DNA of 64,000 bases. Source: Microbulbifer sediminum (GTDB taxonomy: Bacteria > Pseudomonadota > Gammaproteobacteria > Pseudomonadales > Cellvibrionaceae). The notes beneath the pieces are model-generated. The model ran no database searches. It was not told the origin of the DNA and saw nothing but the letters and a program-made list of their open reading frames with translations. A program made the position numbers and the translations under genes. The stretch lies in contig NZ_JAJSAP010000007.1 in NCBI RefSeq assembly GCF_021729035.1, forward strand, positions 183,452 through 247,451. The letters are read 5' to 3'. Positions 53,644 to 62,528 of this stretch are shown piece after piece (positions within the stretch are counted from its first letter, which is position 1; each line of letters opens with the position of its first letter).

Positions 53644-54528
53644 TTAAACAGCCTGCCGACACAGCTCCAGCCAGCGCTCGATCCCGCTGCTGCGGTATTT
53701 CTGCCGGTGCAGGGCGAAATAGAACTCGCGGCGAAAATCCCGCTGCGGCACCGGCAGCTCCACCAGCGAGCCGCGCCTGAGGGCATCGGTGAGCGATACG
53801 CGCGAAAGGCAGCTGATTCCCAGTCCGGCTTCAACCGCACGCTTGATGGCCTCGGTGTGCTGTAACTCCAGCAGGATATGCAGCTGCGGCAGCAGCCCGG
53901 ACAGGGCGCGTTCGAAGGTCTGCCGGGTGCCGGAGCCTGGCTCCCGCAGGATCCAGGTCGCCCCGCAAAGGTCGGAGTCATTGAGGGCGCGGTGCCCTGC
54001 TGCCAGCGGATGGTCCGGCGCGCAGAAAACCACCAGTTCATCATCACGCCAGGGCATCATTTCCAGGTCGGGGTGGTTGAGTTCCCCCTCGATCAACCCC
54101 AGATCCAGTTCAAAGCTCAGTACCCGCTCGGCAATAGAGGCCGTATTGGCCACGTCCAGCTCCACCCGTGCCCCGGGCTGCTCTGCCATGTAACGGGCCA
54201 TGATCCCCGCCGCCAGGTAGTTGCCGATGGTCAAGGTGGCGCCGATCTTCAGCCGACCCAGGTCACCGTGGACGGCGAGGCTCTGTTCCAGCTCCCGCGC
54301 GCGCTCCAGCAGCTCTTCGGCCCGGGGCCACAGCTGCCGGCCAAGCTCATTGAGGCGCAGCCGTTTGCCGGTGCGCTCGAACAGGCGCAGCTCGAATTGC
54401 TGCTCCAGTTCCTTCAGCGCCGTGGACGCGGCGGACTGGGACATGTTCAGGCTCGCCGCCGCGCGGCTGACATTCTCGTGGTGGGCGCAGGCGAGGAATA
54501 CCTCCAGCTGGCGCAGTGAGTAGCGCAA
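53644..54528 (-). CDS. finR: FinR-like LysR-family regulator of fpr
   Basis: A 294-residue LysR regulator. The HTH reads LRQLEVFLACAHHENVSRAAASLNMSQSAASTALKELEQ (residues 5-43), and the effector domain follows from about 90. It is divergent from fpr across 136 nt. In Pseudomonas, FinR sits at the same place and activates fprA under oxidative stress or sulfite. The orthology is inferred from position and sequence style. Confidence 0.85.
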   Translation of the reverse strand: MRYSLRQLEVFLACAHHENVSRAAASLNMSQSAASTALKELEQQFELRLFERTGKRLRLNELGRQLWPRAEELLERARELEQSLAVHGDLGRLKIGATLTIGNYLAAGIMARYMAEQPGARVELDVANTASIAERVLSFELDLGLIEGELNHPDLEMMPWRDDELVVFCAPDHPLAAGHRALNDSDLCGATWILREPGSGTRQTFERALSGLLPQLHILLELQHTEAIKRAVEAGLGISCLSRVSLTDALRRGSLVELPVPQRDFRREFYFALHRQKYRSSGIERWLELCRQAV

Positions 54529-54555
54529 GTCGGGCCTCCAGGGGCTGGGCGATGG

Positions 54556-54583
54556 TTATCGGTTAAATCGATAAGGATTATCG
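54556..54583. promoter_or_regulatory. candidate FinR operator
   Basis: TTATCG-N7-CGATAA (54556-54574) is a perfect inverted repeat, and a third TTATCG follows at 54578-54583, just upstream of the fpr -35. The position and T-N11-A layout suit a LysR activator. Confidence 0.5.
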
Positions 54584-54595
54584 AAATATCCCATT

Positions 54596-54623
54596 TTGCC
54601 AATAGGTATTCCGCCGCTAAAAT
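54596..54623 (+). promoter_or_regulatory. sigma70-like promoter of fpr
   Basis: TTGCCA (54596-54601) and TAAAAT (54618-54623) are spaced by 16 nt, immediately after the repeated TTATCG sites and about 40 nt before the fpr start. Confidence 0.6.
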
Positions 54624-54664
54624 TCAGGCATTAAGAGATTTGAGGAATAACTGGTTCTAAATTT

Positions 54665-55441
54665 ATGTCAAATTTGAATATTGAAAAGGTGCTGGAAGTC
54701 CATCACTGGAACGACACCCTGTTCAGCTTCAAGACCAGTCGCGACCCGTCATTCCGCTTTGAGAACGGCCACTTTACCATGATCGGCCTGCAGCAGGAGA
54801 ACGGCCGCCCGCTGTTGCGCGCCTACTCCATCGCCAGTGCCAATTACGAGGACGAGCTGGAGTTTTTCAGCATCAAGGTGCCCGACGGCCCGCTGACTTC
54901 AAAACTGCAGAAGATCCAGCCCGGTGACGAAATCTTTGTGAGCCGCAAGCCGACCGGCACCCTGGTGGCGGATCACCTGCTGCCGGGCAAGCGCCTGTGG
55001 CTGTTGTCCACCGGCACCGGCCTGGCGCCCTTCCTCAGCATTATCAAGGATCCCGATGTCTACGAGCGTTTCGACCAGGTGATCCTGACCCACGGTGTGC
55101 GCTACCAGTCCGAGCTGGCCTACCAGGACTTTATCGAGCGGGAGCTGCCGGAGCACGAGTATTTCGGCGAAATGATCCGCGAGCAGCTGCTTTACTACCC
55201 GACGGTGACCCGCGAGCCCTACAGGAACAATGGCCGCCTGACTGACCTGATGTTGTCCGGCAAGCTGTTCGACGACCTGGGTACGCCGAAGCCGAACGTG
55301 GAAGAGGACCGGTTTATGCTCTGCGGCAGCCCGGGCATGCTCAAGGACCTGACCAAAATCCTGGACGACTGGGGTTTCCGCGAGACCCGCGCCGGGGTCC
55401 CGCATGAATACGTTATTGAACGCGCTTTTGTGGAAAAGTAA
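54665..55441 (+). CDS. fpr: ferredoxin/flavodoxin-NADP+ reductase
   Basis: Fpr moves electrons between NADPH and ferredoxin or flavodoxin with FAD. The 258-residue protein has the FAD motif RAYSIAS near residue 55, the LSTGTGLAPFLSII NADP loop near 117, PTVTREPYRNNGRLT near 181, CGSPGML near 222 and the C-terminal RAFVEK. It is very close in style to Pseudomonas FprA. The ribosome binding site (GAGGAA) is unusually far (about 17 nt), but the N-terminus MSNLNIEKVL fits the family. Confidence 0.96.
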   Translation: MSNLNIEKVLEVHHWNDTLFSFKTSRDPSFRFENGHFTMIGLQQENGRPLLRAYSIASANYEDELEFFSIKVPDGPLTSKLQKIQPGDEIFVSRKPTGTLVADHLLPGKRLWLLSTGTGLAPFLSIIKDPDVYERFDQVILTHGVRYQSELAYQDFIERELPEHEYFGEMIREQLLYYPTVTREPYRNNGRLTDLMLSGKLFDDLGTPKPNVEEDRFMLCGSPGMLKDLTKILDDWGFRETRAGVPHEYVIERAFVEK

Positions 55442-55464
55442 TTACCACCGGGTTCGACTGTCTG

Positions 55465-55486
55465 GCCACCTTCGGGTGGCTTTTTT
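55465..55486 (+). terminator. intrinsic terminator after fpr
   Basis: GCCACC / GGTGGC with a TTCG tetraloop and six T. Confidence 0.92.
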
Positions 55487-55610
55487 GTTTCCGCCACCGG
55501 TGCGCATGTAATCCCCGCGGTTTTGCCGGGCGTATTATGTCATCACATCCGGCTACCCTATAAATAGCCGGTGGATAATTGTCGTCCAGGGCCGGGAGAG
55601 AGGCGTTACC

Positions 55611-56144
55611 TTGCGAAAATTTTTGCTGCTGTGTTTTGTATTCCTCTGGGGCTGCACCGGGGTGCCGGACAATGTGCAGCCGGTGACCGGCTTCGACCTC
55701 GACCGCTACCTGGGCCACTGGTACGAGGTGGCCCGCCTGGACCATTCGTTCGAGCGTGGCCTGAGCCACGTCACCGCCGAGTACAGCCTCAACGACGACG
55801 GTACCGTGAAAGTGGTGAACCGGGGCTACTCCCGCGAGAAAGGTGAGTGGCAGGAAGCCCTGGGCAAGGCGAAATTTGCCGGTGACCCGAAAACCGGCCA
55901 TCTCGAGGTGTCTTTCTTCGGGCCCTTCTATGCCTCTTACGTGGTGGTGGCGCTGGACGAGGACTACCGCCACGCCATGGTGACCGGCTACAACCGCGAT
56001 TATCTCTGGTTGCTGTCCCGCGAACCGGAAATTCCCAAAGCCGAACTGGAGCAGCTGCTGCAACAGGCACGGGACCTGGGCTATGCCACCGAGCGTCTGA
56101 TCTTCGTCGACCACAGCGGTGAACCCTCCGCAAAACAGGATTGA
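55611..56144 (+). CDS. blc: outer-membrane lipoprotein lipocalin
   Basis: A 177-residue bacterial lipocalin that binds fatty acids or lysophospholipids at the outer membrane. The signal ends FLWGC. The lipocalin GxW motif is YLGHWYEVARL near residue 31, the second motif region is VVALDEDYRHAMVTG near 113, and the third is the LLSREPEIP segment. It starts at TTG 55611, preceded by GGGAGAGAGG. Confidence 0.92.
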   Translation: MRKFLLLCFVFLWGCTGVPDNVQPVTGFDLDRYLGHWYEVARLDHSFERGLSHVTAEYSLNDDGTVKVVNRGYSREKGEWQEALGKAKFAGDPKTGHLEVSFFGPFYASYVVVALDEDYRHAMVTGYNRDYLWLLSREPEIPKAELEQLLQQARDLGYATERLIFVDHSGEPSAKQD

Positions 56145-56185
56145 AACGCTGTCGTGCCGGGATAACTGCACGAGTGGATATTCCG

Positions 56186-56920
56186 TCACCGTTTCAGCTT
56201 TCGCTCCCCCCACCAGCTGATTGCCAGCAGGCCCGCCAGTAGCAGCGCGAGCCAGTGGCGCGGCAGGGGCCGCTGCGGCGCCGGTGTGTCGGCCGTCGGA
56301 CCCAGCCTGGCGGTGGCCATCTGCCTGGTTGCCTGCGCTTTTAACGTGCGTTGCCAACCGGGCCAGGCGTCGGCCGCGAAGACGTAAAGGCTGAACGGGG
56401 CCACTGCCGTTTCATCCGCACTTTCCAGCCGGTACCAGCCGTGCCCGCGGGGCCAGAAGGCGTAACAGCCCTGACTGGATGGGGCACCCTCAAGAGGGGT
56501 GGCGCCATCGACGGCAGCCAGTAGCGGTGCCGAACCGGAAAAGCCGCGGCTGCAAAGCGTAATCCGGTGGCCCGCACGCGGCATAGCCTCGCGCACAGCC
56601 ACCGGTGCGCCACTGCCCAGGTAAGCCAGCTGCGGCTCCAGCGCCGACTGCCAAAGGCGTGCGAAAGCCTGGCCATAGCCGGCGGTGATCCAGCGGTAGC
56701 TGTTGCGGAAAAACACAAACCCCAGCGCCCCGTCCTGATCGGCGCGCCCCCAGTAGAGCACCGGCTCATCGCCACTGGCGGGGCCGGTGGGCGTCCCCCG
56801 AAGCAGTCGGTCACTGGCCTGTATCGCAGCGGGCCGGAAACCGACGGTGTCCAGTGCCGGGACATCATGATCGCCAAAGGGCGGACGCACCTCGCCGGCG
56901 CTGGCACGCTGCAGGGGCAT
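56186..56920 (-). pseudogene. C-terminal remnant of a vWA/glutamine-amidotransferase-like membrane protein
   Basis: An open frame of 244 codons whose last ~215 residues read like the C-terminus of large BatA/vWA-type membrane proteins with an amidotransferase-like domain: GFVFFRNSYRWITAGYGQAFARLWQ near residue 68, a beta region CYAFWPRGHGWYRLE near 150, FAADAWPGW near 180, then one membrane helix and a basic tail. The N-terminal ~1000 residues expected for such proteins are missing. Its start runs directly into a tldD-like fragment, which points to an internal deletion. Confidence 0.5.
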
Positions 56921-57086
56921 GCCGTTTGCGCGCGGTGTTCAGCACGATATCCGCCAGGGCCTTCTTGCGCCTGACATCCATACCATTTTGGATCAGTTCC
57001 GCCGCGGTCACGCGGGTGCCGTAGACCGGCAACAGGATACCGCCGGCACCGACACCGGCCAGCCTCAGGAAATCCCGTCTTTGCAT
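56865..57086 (-). pseudogene. N-terminal remnant of a Tat-exported TldD/PmbA-family protein
   Basis: The first ~58 residues carry a twin-arginine signal (MQRRDFLRLAGVGAGG) and the TldD-type opening MDVRRKKALADIVLN. After NTARKRHA the reading becomes an unrelated Arg/Ser-rich tail and stops at 73 codons, where normal members have about 450-540. The frame shift of similarity into the next remnant marks a deletion scar around 56900-56930. Either piece could still be expressed as a short product. Confidence 0.55.
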
Positions 57087-57314
57087 GGTCCTCCCCAGCC
57101 CGGTACACCGCGGGCGGCATGCGGGGAATATTGGTTATTGTTCTCTGGTCGCCGGGCAAGCTGCCCTAATAGCCAGCATCCGCCGCCCGGGCGAGGCTTG
57201 TAAAGAGGCTGTCGTTAAGGTGAGGGGAGGGGCGGATAAGTTGAAGCTGCCGCGCCACGGCCGTGGCGAGAACAGGTTTTAGCGGGTCGATAATGAATGA
57301 TTGGGGGGCGGTAG

Positions 57315-58697
57315 TCAGGGTTCGGCGCGACGGCGCACCTCGGCAAAGGTGGTTTCCCGCAGCAGTTGGCCGTCCCGGTAGACCGGCCGCAGCAGGTTGT
57401 TGCGCTCCCCCAACTGCTCCAGCCGGATGGTTTCCATCTCTCCCGCGTCGTTTTCGACCAGGGCCAGCCGGCCGCGCATGGACTTCTTCTCCGGCCCGGT
57501 CACCGGGTCTTTCCATACATCGTGCCACTCGCCGTCGATTCGGATGGCGCTGGCTTTCATGGCAAAGCTCATCAGGTCGCGGTCGAGCTTCTGCAGGAGG
57601 GCGCCACCCATACCGAAGGTGAGGTTGTCGGCAGACAGGCCGCGATCCTGCATCGCCTGCAGGATTTTCGGGATCGAGTGCCGGTCGACACCGTCGCCCT
57701 GGATGACACGGATGAAATCGGGGAGCAGGCGGTAGCCCTTGCCGTTGGTGGAGGCACCGAAAATCCGCATCAGGCGTTCAATGCTCTCGCAAACGATCCT
57801 GACCGGCTCACCGGAGTCCGGTCGCACCACCAGTGTGCCGCCGCTGCTGATTACCCGCTCTTTCAGCACCCCGCCCCAGATGTTCTCGATCGCGTGCCAG
57901 AGGTCCCAGCTGTCGCTCACCACCGCGACGATCTTTCCCGGACCGGCAAACTGGTCGAGCATGTTGGCGTAGGCGTCAACCTCACGCTCCCGGCCCCAGG
58001 CGGTCATGGTGCTGTGCTCCGCCGCCGGGATCGATATACCGGCCATGGGCTCGTCGTAGTAGCGCCGCGCCCCCACCAGGCCGGAGACGGTGTCTGTTCC
58101 CCGGAAATTCACCAGGTGGGCCATACCCCCCAGCATGGCGCTCTCCAGGCTACTGGCGCCACGGCCGCCGAAGTCATGCAGCTTGAACGGCAGCGAGTCC
58201 AGGGAGTCTGCGGTTTCCCGCAGGTACCCGGCGATAATTTTCTTGATCAGCCGACTCTGGGTGGCCACGGTCACCGGGTACCAGATGGCGCGTACCAGGG
58301 CGGTCTCGATATAGCTGGTGAGCCAGAAACAGGCCGGGCAGGTATTGACCACCTGCAGCATCACGTTGTGCAGCGGCACGGGTGTACCTTCCGGCACGGC
58401 GGAAATTTCCACCGGCATCAGCCCGTCGTGCTCCTGCAGGATATGTTCCCAGCCGGCGCGGTGGAATGGCAGCCCGTGGCTGTGCAGCATTTCCTCCGCC
58501 TCGTCGATGTCCCCCATATGGATTGGGGTGCGCAGGTACTCGCGCACAAAGGCCTGCAGGCCGAAGAACACAGCCTCGGGAAATTCGCCGCCACGGCACT
58601 CGATGTAACTGCTCACGTACTCCGCACCCGGCGGGTACTGCAGGTAGTGACTGGCCTTGTAGCTGTCGACATTGAGGATCAGGTTGGGTGTGCTCAT
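57315..58697 (-). CDS. nadV: nicotinamide phosphoribosyltransferase (NAMPT)
   Basis: NadV condenses nicotinamide with PRPP to NMN, the first step of NAD salvage. The 460-residue length fits bacterial NAMPT. Recognisable segments are NVDSYKASHYLQYPPG near residue 9, the SRLIKKIIAGYL segment, FKLHDFGGRGASSLESA near 170 (phosphate-binding and catalytic region), VVSDSWDLWHAIEN near 257 and VVRPDSGEPVRIV near 287. The start is ATG 58697; TTG 58703 lies upstream. No ADP-ribose or NMN adenylyltransferase gene is adjacent. Confidence 0.95.
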   Translation of the reverse strand: MSTPNLILNVDSYKASHYLQYPPGAEYVSSYIECRGGEFPEAVFFGLQAFVREYLRTPIHMGDIDEAEEMLHSHGLPFHRAGWEHILQEHDGLMPVEISAVPEGTPVPLHNVMLQVVNTCPACFWLTSYIETALVRAIWYPVTVATQSRLIKKIIAGYLRETADSLDSLPFKLHDFGGRGASSLESAMLGGMAHLVNFRGTDTVSGLVGARRYYDEPMAGISIPAAEHSTMTAWGREREVDAYANMLDQFAGPGKIVAVVSDSWDLWHAIENIWGGVLKERVISSGGTLVVRPDSGEPVRIVCESIERLMRIFGASTNGKGYRLLPDFIRVIQGDGVDRHSIPKILQAMQDRGLSADNLTFGMGGALLQKLDRDLMSFAMKASAIRIDGEWHDVWKDPVTGPEKKSMRGRLALVENDAGEMETIRLEQLGERNNLLRPVYRDGQLLRETTFAEVRRRAEP

Positions 58698-58855
58698 GGG
58701 CAATCACTGAAAAGGAACCCGTCCCCTCAGCAAAGCACAGGCTGTTGCTCACTCCCGGAGGAGCGGCAAAAACCGGCGCCAAAACCGGGCGGGGTTGGAT
58801 CTTGCGACAAGCTCCGGGCAACCCTGTGGCCCCGGGAGCGTGTAATGGCGTGTAA

Positions 58856-58896
58856 TTGACCGCGGCTGGGGCCGTGTTTACTTTTGTATACACGGC
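58856..58896 (+). promoter_or_regulatory. promoter and operator of the psp-like operon
   Basis: TTGACC (58856-58861) and TACTTT (58879-58884) are spaced by 17 nt. The -10 is covered by the perfect inverted repeat GCCGTGT-N12-ACACGGC (58871-58896), which would suit repression by the RHH protein encoded next. Confidence 0.55.
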
Positions 58897-58911
58897 AAGC
58901 GAGGGAACGCC

Positions 58912-59367
58912 ATGCTTACAAAAACCCAGTCTATCTCTGCGCGACTTTCACCGGACGACTACGCCTACCTGATGTCCATCGACCGCAACGGCGCACTTAC
59001 CCAGAGCGAAAAAATCCGCGAGCTGATCGCCATGGCCCGGGAGTCAGTGGCTGTGAATAGCTTTGCGCGTGCCTACATCGCCGCCGGTGAAACCATTCTG
59101 CCAATCAGGGCCCGCTATGCTGCTGAGGGTCGGCGCAGCCTGCTGGTGGAGGCGCTGCTGGACGTGGTTGCCGAGGGCGCTGCCGCAATACAGGCGTGTG
59201 CAAATGAAGAGCCCCTGACTCCCGCACTGGAACAGCGTGTCCTGCCGGTGATGGCGTCCTTCCTGGAACGTATTCACCTGCTCGTGCAGCAGGATCATCC
59301 GCGCCTGGCCGCCCCCGGTGCCGCCACGCATATAAAGCGCCAGATCGAAGATCTGCGCCAATGCTGA
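58912..59367 (+). CDS. ribbon-helix-helix-like protein, probable autoregulator
   Basis: A 151-residue protein. The N-terminus has the RHH pattern: strand KTQSISARLSPDDYAYL (residues 4-20), then LTQSEKIRELIAMA (28-41), close to CopG-type sequences. The C-terminal ~100 residues are helical with no known motif. It is the first gene of the PspA-YqiJ-flotillin operon, right behind a perfect inverted repeat. Autoregulation is an inference. Confidence 0.7.
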   Translation: MLTKTQSISARLSPDDYAYLMSIDRNGALTQSEKIRELIAMARESVAVNSFARAYIAAGETILPIRARYAAEGRRSLLVEALLDVVAEGAAAIQACANEEPLTPALEQRVLPVMASFLERIHLLVQQDHPRLAAPGAATHIKRQIEDLRQC

Positions 59368-59395
59368 ACCAAATTGACCAACCGAGGAATAAACA

Positions 59396-60064
59396 ATGAA
59401 AGAAGGACTGGTTAAACGCGTTTCGCGGATTATTTCCGCCTCTACCAATGCCCTGCTGGACTCGATCGAAAGCGCCACCCCCGAACTCATCATGGAGCAG
59501 GCCGTGCGCGAGATCGATGACGCGATCGGCGAGGTCCGCGAACAGCTGGGCAAGGCCGAGGCCTCCAGGTACCTGAGCGCAAAGACATTGAACGACGAGA
59601 ACCGGCGGCACAGTGCGCTTGGGGAACAGATCGAGATTGCAGTGCAGGAGCAGCGTGACGACCTGGCTGAGGCGGCGATCGCCAAGCAGATGGATATCGA
59701 GGCACAGATACCCGTACTGGAAAAGGCTGTCAGCGAGACCGACCAGGAAATCCATGAGCTCAACGCCTATATCGGCGCTTTGCAGGGTAAGAAGCGCGAA
59801 ATGCGCGAACAGCTGCGGGAGTATGCCCGTGCAAGCGAGCATGCGAGCAACGGTACATCCGGTGAGCAGCGCGGCAGTAGCCGCGCAACGGCCGAGAAAG
59901 TGGAGCAGGCCACCGGTGCTTTCAACCGTGTCCTGGAGAAAGCCGGTGTTCCCACCAGCGAATCCAGCGCGGACGCGAACAAGCTCGCCGAGCTCGAGGA
60001 GCTGGCGCGCAGTAATCGCGTCAAGGAACGCCTGGCCAAAATAAAATCCCGCACGGAGGCCTGA
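59396..60064 (+). CDS. PspA/IM30-family membrane-stress protein
   Basis: PspA proteins are ESCRT-III-like helical scaffolds that coat and protect the inner membrane. The 222-residue protein is almost wholly helical coiled coil with the family opening FSRIISASTNALLDSIE-like (KRVSRIISASTNALLDS, residues 6-22) and heptads through residue 150. It overlaps the next gene by one base (TGATG). There is no pspF nearby. Confidence 0.9.
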   Translation: MKEGLVKRVSRIISASTNALLDSIESATPELIMEQAVREIDDAIGEVREQLGKAEASRYLSAKTLNDENRRHSALGEQIEIAVQEQRDDLAEAAIAKQMDIEAQIPVLEKAVSETDQEIHELNAYIGALQGKKREMREQLREYARASEHASNGTSGEQRGSSRATAEKVEQATGAFNRVLEKAGVPTSESSADANKLAELEELARSNRVKERLAKIKSRTEA

Positions 60065-60720
60065 TGGAGTTCCTGCTACAGGACGGAAACCTGCTGTTTA
60101 CCACGGCACTGGCGCTGATGCTGATGATCGCGGTGATGGAAGGGGTCATGACCCTGATTGGGGTTGGTATCTCGGACCTGCTCGACAACCTGCTGCCGGA
60201 CTTTGATCTCAACGCGGATATGCCGGACTCGGCGGGCGGCGGCCTGACCAGGTTGCTGGGCTGGCTGCGCTTCGGCGAGGTACCGGCGCTCATCCTGCTG
60301 GTGACCTTTCTGGTCGGTTTCGGTATTACCGGGCTGCTGGTACAGATGTTCGCCGAATCGCTGCTGGGATTCCTGCTGCCCGCATGGCTGGTGGCCATTC
60401 CTGTATTCATGCTGGCCTTGCCGCAGGTACGGGCGGTGGGCAACTTGCTGCGTCGCTTTGCGGTGGGCGATGAAACCGAGGCAGTGGACCGCAACAGTTT
60501 TATCGGCCGTGTCGCGGTCATCACCGTCGGCGAGGCCACAGCCGGCTCGCCAGCGGAGGCGCGGTTTCGCGATGAGTTTGGCACCACTCACTATGTGATG
60601 GTGGAGCCGGATGCCGAAGAGATTTTCGGCCAGGGAGAGCAGGTGCTGTTGGTGGAGGAGCGCGGGGCGCACTTCCGTGTTATTCGGCCCACCAGCCGTC
60701 ACCTGACAGACAACAAGTAA
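60064..60720 (+). CDS. yqiJ: YqiJ-family membrane protein with OB fold
   Basis: A 218-residue protein with about four membrane helices (10-35, 72-95, 98-120, 118-135) and a C-terminal OB/NfeD-like domain (GRVAVITVGEATAGSPAEARF near residue 145). YqiJ is the usual partner of flotillin-like YqiK. It starts at the last base of the pspA stop and ends 1 nt before yqiK. Confidence 0.9.
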   Translation: MEFLLQDGNLLFTTALALMLMIAVMEGVMTLIGVGISDLLDNLLPDFDLNADMPDSAGGGLTRLLGWLRFGEVPALILLVTFLVGFGITGLLVQMFAESLLGFLLPAWLVAIPVFMLALPQVRAVGNLLRRFAVGDETEAVDRNSFIGRVAVITVGEATAGSPAEARFRDEFGTTHYVMVEPDAEEIFGQGEQVLLVEERGAHFRVIRPTSRHLTDNK

Positions 60721-60721
60721 A

Positions 60722-62434
60722 ATGGAGAAACAGGAAGTGCTTATTCAAAACCTTTCCAGCATCGTGATCATGGCCGGTGCTGTCCTGGTGGGGCTGATCG
60801 TGATCGGCACCATCTTCGCGCGACTGTACACCCGTGCTTCCAAGGAGCGCTCTTTTGTCCGCACCGGGATGGGCGGGCAAAAAGTCATTATGAACGGCGG
60901 CGCCCTCGTGTTACCGGTGCTGCACGAGATTATTCCCGTCAATATGAACACCCTGCGCCTGGCGGTATCGCGCAAGGAGCACCAGGCACTGATTACCAAG
61001 GACCGCATGCGGGTTGATGTACTGGCGGAATTTTACCTGCGGGTGAAGCCGGATACCGACGCTATTGCCAATGCCGCCCAGACCCTGGGGGTGCGCACGC
61101 TCGATCCGGAAGCACTCAAGGAAATGATCGAGGGCAAGTTTGTCGATGCCCTGCGCTCAGTAGCCGCGGAAATGGAGATGGCGGAACTCCACGAGCAGCG
61201 CAGCCAGTTCGTGCAGAAAGTACAGCAGGTGGTTTCCGAAGACCTGCTTAAAAACGGCCTCGAGCTGGAGTCCGTATCCCTGACCGGGCTGGACCAGACT
61301 CACAAGGAGTTCTTCAACCAGGACAACGTTTTTGATGCCGAGGGCCTGGCCAGCATGACCCGGTCCATCGAGGCACGCCGCAAGGAAGTGAACGATGTAG
61401 AGCAGGAAACCCGTGTCCAGATTGAGACCAAGAACCTGGAAGCGGAACGCCAGCGGCTGGAAATCGAGAAAGAAAAGCGCTATGCCCACCTTGAGCAGCA
61501 GCGCGAGATCGAAAATCGCGAGGCGGCCCAGAAGGCCGATATCGCCCGTGAACATGCGGCCCAAGACCGCGCCGCCCGCCAGGCCGCCATCGAGGCAGAG
61601 CGCGAGGTAGACCAGTCACGTATTGGCGCCGAGCAGGCCACCCGCCTGCTGGAAATCGAGAAAGAGAAACGCCTGCAGGAGCAGGAGATCGAGCGCGAGC
61701 GCATCCTTGAAGAACAGCGTATTTCGAAACAAAAGTCGGTCGAAATCGCCGAACAGGAACGGGCCATTGCGGTAGCGGAAAAATCCAAGGAACAGTCGGT
61801 TGCCGACCAGCAGGCCAATGTGGCGCTGGCCGAGGCCGTCAGGGCCGAGGAGCAGGTGCGTACCGCCAAGGACGTCGAGGTGGCTGAGCGCGACAAGCAG
61901 ATCGAGATCATCGAGGCGCAGAAAGAGGCCGAGCGCCAGGCCACAGCCATTACCGTGGCGGCAGAGGCGGACAAGGCCGCTGCCGAAGACAGGGCCGAGG
62001 CCCTGCGCCTGCAGGCTGCTGCCGAAGCCGAGGCAATCCGTATCAAGGTCGAGGCCGATCGCGAAAAGTATGCCGTGGACGCCGAGGGCCAGCGCCTGAT
62101 GAACGAGGCCTTCAACAGTCTCAATGAGGCCCAGGTGGCCCTGAAGAAAGTGCTCAGCCTGCACGAGCACCTGCCGAATATTATCCGTGAGAGCGTCAAA
62201 CCGATGGAGCGCATCGACGGCATGAAGATCATCTCCGTTGAGGGCCTCAACGGCGTCGGCGAACGTGCCGGTGGCGGCCCTATCGGCGGGGATGGCGAGG
62301 GATCGAGCCAGAGCCTGCCAGAGGCCCTGGTGGGCAGCGCGCTCAAGCACCGCGCCATGGCACCACTGGTGGACTCGCTGCTGAAGGAAGCCGGTGTGGG
62401 CGAGCTGGGCAAGGTGGCCGAGACCGAGAGCTAA
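60722..62434 (+). CDS. yqiK: flotillin-like protein YqiK (SPFH domain)
   Basis: Flotillins form oligomers at membrane microdomains. The 570-residue protein has an N-terminal helix (about 8-32), an SPFH/band 7 domain (about 35-220, GMGGQKVIMNGGALVLPVLHE), and a long Glu/Ala/Gln-rich coiled coil (about 220-480) with repeats like AEREVDQSRIGAE. A Gly-rich C-terminal end follows. ATG 60722 is 1 nt after yqiJ. Confidence 0.93.
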   Translation: MEKQEVLIQNLSSIVIMAGAVLVGLIVIGTIFARLYTRASKERSFVRTGMGGQKVIMNGGALVLPVLHEIIPVNMNTLRLAVSRKEHQALITKDRMRVDVLAEFYLRVKPDTDAIANAAQTLGVRTLDPEALKEMIEGKFVDALRSVAAEMEMAELHEQRSQFVQKVQQVVSEDLLKNGLELESVSLTGLDQTHKEFFNQDNVFDAEGLASMTRSIEARRKEVNDVEQETRVQIETKNLEAERQRLEIEKEKRYAHLEQQREIENREAAQKADIAREHAAQDRAARQAAIEAEREVDQSRIGAEQATRLLEIEKEKRLQEQEIERERILEEQRISKQKSVEIAEQERAIAVAEKSKEQSVADQQANVALAEAVRAEEQVRTAKDVEVAERDKQIEIIEAQKEAERQATAITVAAEADKAAAEDRAEALRLQAAAEAEAIRIKVEADREKYAVDAEGQRLMNEAFNSLNEAQVALKKVLSLHEHLPNIIRESVKPMERIDGMKIISVEGLNGVGERAGGGPIGGDGEGSSQSLPEALVGSALKHRAMAPLVDSLLKEAGVGELGKVAETES

Positions 62435-62478
62435 CCGGGCCTGCCCCGGCCCTGCCTGGCCGGGTGGCCCCCATCGTT

Positions 62479-62500
62479 GCCCCCGCCCCGGGGCGGGGGC
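62479..62500. other. 22-nt perfect GC palindrome between yqiK and the next gene
   Basis: GCCCCCGCCCC/GGGGCGGGGGC is a perfect palindrome with no U-run, 29 nt before the DUF4019 start. It may reduce read-through or protect the mRNA. Confidence 0.6.
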
Positions 62501-62528
62501 GTCCTGCAGCAACCCAGGGGAAGGGATC

